Shown here one piece after another: positions 9,201 to 15,719 of a stretch of DNA of 24,718 nucleotides. Below the pieces are notes generated by a model. The model was not told where the DNA came from, searched no databases, and saw nothing but the letters and a program-made list of their open reading frames with translations. How positions within the stretch are numbered: the stretch's first letter is position 1; each line of letters begins with the position of its first letter. The translations under genes were made by a program, and so were the position numbers. This DNA is from a virus, in IMG/VR virus record IMGVR_UViG_3300025168_012022, positions 1 to 24,718 of that record; one strand, written 5' to 3'.

Positions 9201-9210
9201 TTATATAATA
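9201..9210 (-). promoter_or_regulatory. Late-type motif at the ATG of the 1231-aa gene
   Basis: Read leftward the ten bases are TATTATATAA and run straight into ATG. The same ten bases sit at 0-2 nt from the ATG of the genes starting at 10724 and 14254. Confidence 0.6.
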
Positions 9211-9257
9211 AGATAATATAAAAATGAATTAATAATAAAACACTAAAGTTAAAAAAT

Positions 9258-10724
9258 TTATTCTATCATATTTACAATTCCATTAGAAATATTAAGAACT
9301 CGTTCAGTTGTAATAAAGTATCTTAATGTATAATCTTGAATTTCACCACCATCACCAATAGTTCTTGCTCTACTCCATATCATAGGAGTATTAGACATTC
9401 TTACACCTTGATTTTGAGCGTTTGCGATTTTAATACCAAGCCAATGCATAATTCCATCATCAGTTTGAGTAGAACCATTAAATTCTCTATCAGTTATACA
9501 TTCAACATCAACTCCTCCAGTATTAGCACCAGTAGTAGCACCAATAGAACAAAAGTTAGAATAAATAGGAGCAGCAACCTGAAGAGGCACACCTTCAACT
9601 TGATTAGTTTCACTAAACTGAAGAGAGTTATTACCAATTGGTATAGAATAAAAGGGCTTACTATCAATTGTTAAGTTCATAGTTTCAGAAGAATTAGTGC
9701 AATCTTGAGAATTATAAATACCGCAAAGAACATCACCTTCATCTGCTCCAGTTCCTTCCTGCGATTGCTGAACGACTGACTTAACTCTTTTACCACCTAA
9801 AGGTAAGAATGTTTCAACTCTAATATTATCTCCAATAGCCCAACCACCATCGGGGTGTTTATCATTATTGTAAGCAACTTGAATTTCATCATAAACCAAA
9901 TCATAACCACCTGAACCTTGAATTTCTGCTCCTAAAGCACCAAGCAATTGAGGATAAAACAGAAAGTCAGCCATAATGTAAGTTTCTGCTTGAACGATGG
10001 AAGATTTACAAGGGGTATTAGCAGCAACTAAAGCACCACTTCTCATAATTCTTGTATTAAGTTCATCTTTTTGAAACTCTATGGTAAGCGAAACTTCTTG
10101 AGAAATTGCGAACAACGGGAGCATAACTCCTCTCATCATAGGAATTAATTGAGATAAACTCAAAACCCATTCAGGAGTTAATTCACTTGTTTCTTTAAGT
10201 TTATATCTACTTGATGTATCAGCATTTCCAGCAGCAGCAGATTGAGCCATAGGATTAGAAGGACGACCTATAGTTCCATAAGGGGCTTGAGGAGGATAAG
10301 CAGATGAAGCACTTCCTAAAAATACATCATCACCACCCATTTTAGGTTTAGCAATACCTTCTCTATATTCATTAGAATAATGAAGACGCTTCCAAGTAAG
10401 ATAATGTCCTACATCTGCTAAAGTTGCAACTCGGCGACCTCCAATTTCCAAAAATGCTCGGGAAACGGCTGACGCTGCTCCTGTTGCTGCGGGTAAAAAA
10501 CAAAATTCTGTATCATCAGCCATAGCAGTTCCATCACTTTTTCCAGCAGTCATTCTAAATTTGAATTGAGAATTTGAATTGAGTATTCCTTTACGAGGAA
10601 ATACGAAGCGAACGCTATTTTGAGAAAAACTAACAGGATATACAAGGTCAGTTTCTACTCTCTGATTTTCAGGTCTTTCTAAAACATCTGTTCTTAAGAC
10701 GGCGGGTAAAGAATTTCCACTCAT
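9258..10724 (-). CDS. Capsid-like protein, double-jelly-roll type (488 aa)
   Basis: Predicted capsid protein of 488 aa. Its N-terminal region has the order seen in the two neighbouring capsid-like proteins: a strand ending in FxFP (VRFVFPRKG at about 38-46), then SQFKFRM, then FLPAATGAASAV, FLEIGGRRV and a helical stretch with Y and W residues up to about 120. The protein ends in YFITTERVLNISNGIVNMIE, matching the small C-terminal strands of the other two. No membrane segment or signal peptide. Length is in the normal range for virophage and polinton-like major capsid proteins. It could be a second hexon component, a minor capsid protein or the major capsid protein itself; sequence alone does not decide. 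It has a perfect late-type motif at its start and lies downstream of the 74-bp repeated hairpin element. Confidence 0.68.
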   Translation of the reverse strand: MSGNSLPAVLRTDVLERPENQRVETDLVYPVSFSQNSVRFVFPRKGILNSNSQFKFRMTAGKSDGTAMADDTEFCFLPAATGAASAVSRAFLEIGGRRVATLADVGHYLTWKRLHYSNEYREGIAKPKMGGDDVFLGSASSAYPPQAPYGTIGRPSNPMAQSAAAGNADTSSRYKLKETSELTPEWVLSLSQLIPMMRGVMLPLFAISQEVSLTIEFQKDELNTRIMRSGALVAANTPCKSSIVQAETYIMADFLFYPQLLGALGAEIQGSGGYDLVYDEIQVAYNNDKHPDGGWAIGDNIRVETFLPLGGKRVKSVVQQSQEGTGADEGDVLCGIYNSQDCTNSSETMNLTIDSKPFYSIPIGNNSLQFSETNQVEGVPLQVAAPIYSNFCSIGATTGANTGGVDVECITDREFNGSTQTDDGIMHWLGIKIANAQNQGVRMSNTPMIWSRARTIGDGGEIQDYTLRYFITTERVLNISNGIVNMIE

Positions 10725-10734
10725 TTATATAATA
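10725..10734 (-). promoter_or_regulatory. Late-type motif at the ATG of the 488-aa capsid gene
   Basis: Leftward TATTATATAA immediately before ATG, giving TAAATG at the junction, as in poxvirus late promoters (analogy only). Confidence 0.6.
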
Positions 10735-10781
10735 TCTAAATATTTAAAATTTAAATTAAAAATTTTAACTTTATATTTTAA

Positions 10782-10855
10782 AATATTTTTATTAAAGATT
10801 TCCTTAATAAAAGTAATAGATTTTGTTAATATAATTTCAACTTCCTGATATACCC
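10782..10855. repeat. 74-bp repeated element, copy 1, with hairpin
   Basis: This 74-bp segment matches 14313-14386 at 72 of 74 positions by eye; the two differences lie near 10825 and 10832. It contains a perfect 9-bp inverted repeat, TTTTATTAA (10787-10795) and TTAATAAAA (10804-10812), around an 8-nt loop. Both copies sit in the gap upstream of a leftward capsid-like gene. The rest of the gap 10725-10946 is AT-rich. It could be a 3'-end processing hairpin, a promoter element or a small RNA. A 43-codon frame reads leftward from 10859 through this copy to just before the 488-aa gene, but the homologous frame in copy 2 lacks the matching ATG. Confidence 0.85.
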
Positions 10856-10921
10856 TCATAAGAACAAGAATGTTGTAAAATAAAGCCAATACATAATTTT
10901 TGCGTATGTTATTATTCCCAT
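10856..10921 (-). other. Possible 21-aa hydrophobic micro-ORF
   Basis: Leftward ATG at 10921 and TGA at 10856-10858 encode 21 residues whose second half is hydrophobic and aromatic (YWLYFTTFLFL). It lies just downstream of the 458-aa capsid stop and ends where the 74-bp repeat begins. There is no promoter-like motif at the start, so this may be chance in AT-rich DNA. It is recorded because a similar-sized frame occupies the corresponding place next to the second repeat copy. Confidence 0.2.
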
Positions 10922-10946
10922 TATGATTAAAGGTAATAAAATAAAA

Positions 10947-12323
10947 TTAATTCATAATTGAAACTTGTCCGTTGTTAAACATAATTGTATTTTTATGACG
11001 AATAAAGCAGAAAAGAGAGTGAGGAACTAAATTAATTCCAGCAGTAGGACGAGTTTGAAGTCGTAATCCAAGTGGAGTAGATTTGAAATTCAAGCCGTTG
11101 CCTGTAATATGGTCGTAGGAAGTTCCGATATTCCAAGCATTTTTAGCATCATTCTCAAGCATAGATGACTGATATTTACCAGGAATAACACCACCAGCAC
11201 TATTTCTATCAAGAGACAATTCTGTTCGTAAATCTTTCATAAAAGAACTCATAGCCCATACATCTCTAACAGCATTAAGTTCCTCAAAATTCTTTTGAGA
11301 TGTAGCAACACCCTGTTCCTGCTCGTCTTCAGTCCTCAATTCATAATCAAGCGGAATACGAAGCCCTCCTTTAGTGAAGGTAAGTTCCTGGAGGTTGCAT
11401 TGATTTTTAAGAATTCCAGCCGCATCTGCTTCTAATGGCTGAACCGCCCAATTACTATTATAATTATAGTTATTAATAAACTCACTTGGTATCATATTCA
11501 TAATTGTTCCCAAAGTCCTTGACTTGTTAATATTAAGAACGGCATTTGTATCAGTTGATTGAACGACCTGATAAAACGAACTATAGGCATTATACTCCCA
11601 AGCACCCGAGTTATTTTGAACCATAGCATTTTGAGCCGCAGCATCAGGCACTTCAAGTTCATAGGACATATTTACATCTCGCATTTGATAATATGCTCCT
11701 GAACCTGCTGTTCCTCCAGTAGAAATTTGGTTATTCCAGTAATTATTTCCGCATACAAAAAGGTCAGAAGCCAAAGTTGCAGTAATGCGAAGTCCTCTGA
11801 CGAGTTGTAAGTCAATTGGATTACCCTGTAGGAAACCTGCTTGTAATGGAATGGAAAATTCAAAAGCATTATCGCAACGGAGACCCTGTTGCTGTTCTTT
11901 ACCTAAAGCACCATAAGCAATATCTATACCTCCACTTAAATAACTTTGAATACCTTCTTGTAGGGGTAAAATACTACTACAAAGGCGATTATATGATTTT
12001 ATGGTCTCATATGTAGCACCTTCTAAATTTTGAATAGTGAGAAAATCAATCGCCGCACTTACACCTACTCTCGGGTCAATAAAAACATCTGTTCCAGTAG
12101 CAACTCCAGCAGCAACACCATTAACAGCAGTATTATTAGATGGACGAGTTGTTGCTGTAAGTAGTGTATCAAAAACACCATTTATTCTTACACTTTTCCC
12201 GTTAAGTATAGCAGGGGTCATAGGAATATCAAAAACCAACTGATTAACACCACCTCTAAATGAAAACACTCCATTACCTTGATTTGTTGGATTAATTTGA
12301 ACTAATCTTCGTCTTGAACTCAT
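10947..12323 (-). CDS. Capsid-like protein, double-jelly-roll type (458 aa)
   Basis: Predicted capsid protein of 458 aa, second of three tandem relatives. The N-terminus has GGVNQLVFDIP at 24-34, then KSVRINGVFDT, then FIDPRVGVSAAIDFLTI, and a Y/N-containing helical segment (TIKSYNRL) leading to a GG pair near 132. This is the same strand and turn order as in the 488-aa and 619-aa proteins. It ends in LFCFIRHKNTIMFNNGQVSIMN, close in pattern to the ending of the 488-aa protein. No membrane segment. The gap to the gene upstream (12324-12394) is only 71 bp and its TATA-rich start differs slightly from the late motif of its neighbours. Its role as major or secondary capsomer is undecided. Confidence 0.66.
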   Translation of the reverse strand: MSSRRRLVQINPTNQGNGVFSFRGGVNQLVFDIPMTPAILNGKSVRINGVFDTLLTATTRPSNNTAVNGVAAGVATGTDVFIDPRVGVSAAIDFLTIQNLEGATYETIKSYNRLCSSILPLQEGIQSYLSGGIDIAYGALGKEQQQGLRCDNAFEFSIPLQAGFLQGNPIDLQLVRGLRITATLASDLFVCGNNYWNNQISTGGTAGSGAYYQMRDVNMSYELEVPDAAAQNAMVQNNSGAWEYNAYSSFYQVVQSTDTNAVLNINKSRTLGTIMNMIPSEFINNYNYNSNWAVQPLEADAAGILKNQCNLQELTFTKGGLRIPLDYELRTEDEQEQGVATSQKNFEELNAVRDVWAMSSFMKDLRTELSLDRNSAGGVIPGKYQSSMLENDAKNAWNIGTSYDHITGNGLNFKSTPLGLRLQTRPTAGINLVPHSLFCFIRHKNTIMFNNGQVSIMN

Positions 12324-12394
12324 TATATTTTATATAGATATATTTTTTTATTTTAAATTAATTAAATATTTTAACTAATTTAATTATTGTATAT

Positions 12395-14254
12395 CTAAAG
12401 TTCTACACTTAATCCAACTTTATTAACTCTAATTCTCCTTAATCCGTAGATATATGAAGTAAATAATTTATTCTCATCAGGAGGTTCTGATGCGGAGTAT
12501 TCTACTTTAAGTGATATATTACCATCAGCAGCAAGATTATAAACACCTCCATATAAAGCAAGAGGACGAGCCATCATAAATTCCTTACCCTGTTGATTAA
12601 GATTTCTAACAGGAAGTCGGGCAGTTGATAATGATTTTTCTATTTCCCAAAGAGCAACTTGTTCGTTAAGTGAAGGACTTTGAGACAATCTTCCTAAAGA
12701 AACTTTACGAGTTGGCTGACTTTGTCCGTTGATTATGTAGTTATAGTTTTGAATATGGTCTAAAGTCGTAGCAAAATTATCAGATAGAACCGAATTTGCT
12801 ATTGCTTGATTATGAGGAAGAGTAATAATAGATACAGCCCTCTCATTCAAAGTCGGTAAGTTAATTTGAGCGACAACTTCACCGCTATTTACATTATTCC
12901 TATAGGTTTCGCAGGTCATAAAATCGTATTCAGCACCTTCATCAGTCATAGTTGCTCTCTGTAATCCATCAACATAGGATTTAGGAGGTTGAGCCGTCTT
13001 AAGCACTAACTCAATATCGGTAAGTTCATATTCGCACTCCTTAATAGAAGCGGCTTTAGAAACTCCGCACACTCCTCTCATCTCAAAACCAGCAGGAGGA
13101 GCAGCAGCAAAAACAGCAATTTGGTCTTTAGCAGCAGCAGGAAGATATTGACCTGTAGCACCACCTACACTTGTCTGAAGAGCAGCAGGAATAGCACCAA
13201 GAATAACCTCAACTGCGGCAGTTGCGGCATTATAAGTTAAAGATTGGATAGTTCCAACGCATACAAGGTCAGGGAGGGTTGGAACAGCAGGGTCTCCAGT
13301 AGTCCAACAAAAGAAAGGACGACCTACTAAAAGATTAGATGAACCTGTAATACCTTGAAGAGAATTCATAGCCCTATCACCAGGAGCAAGTTCTCTACAA
13401 GATGTAGCAAGAGCAGCAGGAGAGAGTGAAGAAGCAAAAATATTTACTTGCGTTAAAGCCGCACCAATACCACCACCTACAACAGATTTTACTGCAAAAT
13501 TATTAATAGAAGGAACAAAAGCAGCAGGAACAGCAGCACCAGGAGGATTAGCCGCTCCAGTAGCAACTGCTTCATTAGACATCATTCCTGCTTCACTCCA
13601 CACTTGAAGGCATTTTGCTGCGAGGTTAGTATCAATTTCTACAGAAAGCCCCTGAAATAATGCTGCTGGGGTCATTCGTTTAGACATAGTTCCTAAAAGT
13701 CCGCTTGATAAAGGTAAGACAACTTCCATAGTATTTGGATTAGCAAGAATAGTAGTTCCATCAAGTTCAGGAGCAGAATTAACTACAGCAGAACCAAAAT
13801 AACCCTCACCTAACTGACTTGAGTTAAATACGGCAGATGCTTGTTTTTCATTTGAACGAAGATTATAAAAACCATCATCTACTACACTTTCACTACCTTC
13901 TAAAAGGTCTCGTTTATGTTTTACCGAATTATTTTCAGTATAATGATATTCTTTGGTAAGACGCTCTGCATAATTTTGTAAATTTTCTAAAGTATGGGTT
14001 TGAGTTCCGTCATAAATTCGCAGATTATTTATTACCGATTGAACGCCAATTTTTTTTGGAAATCTATAAATAGACGAACCTCTAACCTTAACTTTCATCT
14101 TAAGGACACTCTGACGAGGGTCAATAAAACTCATAAATGGAGGAACGGAAAATCTGATGGTCTCCCCTGATTTATAGGCAAGTTGATTATCAGATGGAAC
14201 AAGAGTAGATTTACTTGTAATAGTATTTTGATATTGAGATGCGGTGTAATCCAT
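12395..14254 (-). CDS. MCP: Best candidate major capsid protein, double-jelly-roll (619 aa)
   Basis: Predicted major capsid protein of 619 aa. The N-terminal region reads YKSGETIRFSVPPFMSFIDP at 27-46, then SVLKMKVKV, GVQSVINNLRIYDG, a helix with NLQNYAERL, and DLLEG near 118. This (I/V)RFxxPPxxxFIxP...LRIYDG...NY order is what I remember from polinton-like virus major capsid proteins. The middle (about 150-400) is Ala/Pro/Gly-rich and probably holds long surface loops. The ending LFTSYIYGLRRIRVNKVGLSVEL matches the small C-terminal strands of the other two capsid-like proteins. TATTATATAA lies 2 nt from the ATG and the 74-bp repeat is about 60 bp upstream. I rank it first of the three for the major role because of the N-terminal motif, without a structural test. 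Confidence 0.75.
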   Translation of the reverse strand: MDYTASQYQNTITSKSTLVPSDNQLAYKSGETIRFSVPPFMSFIDPRQSVLKMKVKVRGSSIYRFPKKIGVQSVINNLRIYDGTQTHTLENLQNYAERLTKEYHYTENNSVKHKRDLLEGSESVVDDGFYNLRSNEKQASAVFNSSQLGEGYFGSAVVNSAPELDGTTILANPNTMEVVLPLSSGLLGTMSKRMTPAALFQGLSVEIDTNLAAKCLQVWSEAGMMSNEAVATGAANPPGAAVPAAFVPSINNFAVKSVVGGGIGAALTQVNIFASSLSPAALATSCRELAPGDRAMNSLQGITGSSNLLVGRPFFCWTTGDPAVPTLPDLVCVGTIQSLTYNAATAAVEVILGAIPAALQTSVGGATGQYLPAAAKDQIAVFAAAPPAGFEMRGVCGVSKAASIKECEYELTDIELVLKTAQPPKSYVDGLQRATMTDEGAEYDFMTCETYRNNVNSGEVVAQINLPTLNERAVSIITLPHNQAIANSVLSDNFATTLDHIQNYNYIINGQSQPTRKVSLGRLSQSPSLNEQVALWEIEKSLSTARLPVRNLNQQGKEFMMARPLALYGGVYNLAADGNISLKVEYSASEPPDENKLFTSYIYGLRRIRVNKVGLSVEL

Positions 14255-14256
14255 AT

Positions 14257-14266
14257 TTATATAATA
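14257..14266 (-). promoter_or_regulatory. Late-type motif at the ATG of the 619-aa capsid gene
   Basis: Leftward TATTATATAA two bases before the ATG at 14254. Confidence 0.58.
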
Positions 14267-14312
14267 CCTAAATATTTTATTTTAAAGTTAAAAAATTTAA
14301 ATATTTAAACTT

Positions 14313-14386
14313 AATATTTTTATTAAAGATTTCCTTAATAAAAGTAATAGATTTTATTAACATAATTTCAACTTCCTGATATACCC
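14313..14386. repeat. 74-bp repeated element, copy 2, with hairpin
   Basis: Second copy of the element at 10782-10855, differing at two positions. The hairpin arms are 14318-14326 and 14335-14343, with the same 8-nt loop. It lies in the 262-bp gap between the 619-aa capsid gene and the basic-protein gene. Sequence on both sides has diverged, so the conserved block is sharply bounded. Confidence 0.85.
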
Positions 14387-14414
14387 CTATAGAGAGACAT
14401 TTTACCTACATAAT

Positions 14415-14504
14415 TTAGAAAAATAAAATATAACCTAATTTTTTTAGTTTGGTTATGATAATATGTAATTTTATTTCATTACGAATTTGCTCTAAATCAA
14501 TCAT
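14415..14504 (-). CDS. Possible 29-aa micro-protein
   Basis: Leftward ATG at 14504 preceded by ATATATATAA, close to the late-type motif, and TAA at 14415-14417. The product begins MIDLEQIRNEIKLH and ends in KKLGYILFF, so it would be a short amphipathic helix with a hydrophobic tail. The promoter-like start raises it above background, but its length and AT-rich setting leave real doubt. No family recognised. Confidence 0.3.
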   Translation of the reverse strand: MIDLEQIRNEIKLHIIITKLKKLGYILFF

Positions 14505-14516
14505 TTATATATATGA

Positions 14517-15047
14517 TTATTTTTTATTTTTCTTTGCTGCTGCTCTTTTTCTCGCCATTTCACCTAATCTTTTATCATTTGCTAATTGTTTTGCTGAACG
14601 CTTCTTTTTAGTTTTTGCTTGAGTTGGTTTTGAAATCTTTTTATTCTTTTTATTATCTTCTTCTATTAATTTATCTGCAACTTTATTTACTTCTGCTTGT
14701 TTTTTTTTTGTTAATTTTTTTTTAATATTTCCCTGCTTATCAGTAGTAGTTTCATAAATCGGTTCTTTTTCAGATTTAGGTCGTCTTGTATCTTTTGGTA
14801 TAACTTGACTATAAGACGATGACTTTACTCTTTTATGAGTTAAAATTTCTCTTCCTTTATTTTTTCCTATACCTTTTTTAGTTTGAAACTCCTTCAGTTT
14901 GTCTTCTAATTCTTTATCAGTCATTTTACTAATTCCTCTAATTGTTCGGGGTTCATCTTTAGTTCCCTTAATTGTTCTGTTAAATGCTACTAATAATTTA
15001 CGAGCAGCACTTTTACTTAAATAATGGCTTCCAAGATTTACGGGCAT
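14517..15047 (-). CDS. Lysine-rich putative DNA-binding virion protein (176 aa)
   Basis: A strongly basic protein of 176 aa with no membrane segment. The N-terminus (SHYLSKSAARKLLVAFNRTI) looks like a short helical domain; the rest is Lys-rich and probably disordered, ending with a helix of type KKRSAKQLANDKRLGEMARKR and a Lys tail. That ending recurs in uncharacterised proteins of large DNA viruses and virophages (from memory) and would suit DNA condensation in the particle, like adenovirus core proteins (inference). The start at 15047 is preferred over an in-frame ATG 18 nt further upstream because the TATATAGA-type sequence lies directly before it and the residues after it are better ordered. 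It sits at the head of the capsid cluster. Confidence 0.75.
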   Translation of the reverse strand: MPVNLGSHYLSKSAARKLLVAFNRTIKGTKDEPRTIRGISKMTDKELEDKLKEFQTKKGIGKNKGREILTHKRVKSSSYSQVIPKDTRRPKSEKEPIYETTTDKQGNIKKKLTKKKQAEVNKVADKLIEEDNKKNKKISKPTQAKTKKKRSAKQLANDKRLGEMARKRAAAKKNKK

Positions 15048-15093
15048 TCTATATATTAATAACAAAGATTATAATGTTATTAAAATAAATTAA

Positions 15094-15432
15094 TTAGTTA
15101 GTTATTCCCATTTTTAATTGTTTCTTCTTAAGGTAAGCAATTCGTTTCTTTTCTAAAATAATTTGTCTATTTTTATCATAAAACTTTTTACTTGCTATTT
15201 TAATTTTGGCTTTTCCTTTATCACTTTTTTGGTATTTTCTAATATATTTTTTCTTATTCTCCATCAACTTTGTAGTGTATTCTTTGAGTTCATCAAAATC
15301 CATATCAGTAATTTTCTTTCTTGTCCCTGTTTTTCCTAAAGGATTACCGCAAGGATTTGGTTCGTCGTCGGTAGAATAATCTGTATCATTTACGATACTT
15401 TCTTGATTGCTGAATTCTTCTTGAGTAGTCAT
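15094..15432 (-). CDS. 112-aa early protein with a YxRKYxxSxKGK-type basic helix
   Basis: The first 35 residues are acidic and Asn/Asp/Ser-rich. The rest is basic and helical, with KKYIRKYQKSDKGKAKIK followed by KKFYDKNRQIILEKKR. That repeat-like pattern of Tyr, Lys and Asn is common in uncharacterised viral proteins and near some HNH endonucleases, but no nuclease residues are visible here. A similar motif (RRKYMREYYLRKKQER) occurs in the 59-aa protein at 24268. It has the full early promoter while its neighbours on both sides do not, so it is probably expressed early, perhaps as a DNA-binding regulator (inference). Confidence 0.75.
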   Translation of the reverse strand: MTTQEEFSNQESIVNDTDYSTDDEPNPCGNPLGKTGTRKKITDMDFDELKEYTTKLMENKKKYIRKYQKSDKGKAKIKIASKKFYDKNRQIILEKKRIAYLKKKQLKMGITN

Positions 15433-15485
15433 TATATAATAACTATAGATATTAATTTTTTAGGATTTGAACGCAATATAAACAA
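15433..15485 (-). promoter_or_regulatory. Early promoter C of the 112-aa gene
   Basis: Leftward TGCGTTCAAATCCTAAAAAA (starting at 15475), then ATCTATAG and TATTATATA, with the ATG 43 nt after the box start. It combines the early box with a nearly complete late-type motif at the ATG. There is no forward-oriented TTTAGGA repeat, but the box itself contains one in the opposite orientation (15459-15465). Confidence 0.8.
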
Positions 15486-15689
15486 TTATTTTCCATTTTT
15501 ATTTGGAGTAGTTCCAAAAATTTGAGATTGTTTAGGTGGCTTTTTCTTCTTTTTTTTCTTAAGATTTATGAGAAACTCGTCTTCTCCTTGATATTTTCCT
15601 TCTAAATTTGATGTTCCTTGTTTCAAAGATTTAGGATTAGTTTTCTTAAAAGTTTTAACCTTTTTATCTTGTTTAAAAGTTTTAAACAT
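15486..15689 (-). CDS. Small very basic protein (67 aa)
   Basis: Lysine makes up nearly a third of the residues, including a run of seven Lys followed by PPK near residue 44, which could serve as a nuclear localisation signal or DNA-binding tail. There is no visible globular domain. The N-terminus (MFKTFKQDKKVKTFKK) is basic and amphipathic. The start codon is 30 bp from the divergent 741-aa virion gene, and the two probably share a bidirectional late-type promoter. A DNA-condensing virion peptide is a reasonable guess; not recognised. Confidence 0.65.
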   Translation of the reverse strand: MFKTFKQDKKVKTFKKTNPKSLKQGTSNLEGKYQGEDEFLINLKKKKKKKPPKQSQIFGTTPNKNGK

Positions 15690-15719
15690 TTTTAATATAT
15701 AGTAGAATTATATAATAAA
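15690..15719. promoter_or_regulatory. Bidirectional promoter at the divergence of the two arms
   Basis: Thirty bases, nearly all A/T, separate the start codons of the leftward 67-aa gene and the rightward 741-aa gene. Rightward, ATTATATAA (15707-15715) lies four bases before the ATG. Leftward, CTATATATTAAAA leads into the other ATG. This is the point where transcription of the left and right arms divides. Confidence 0.6.
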
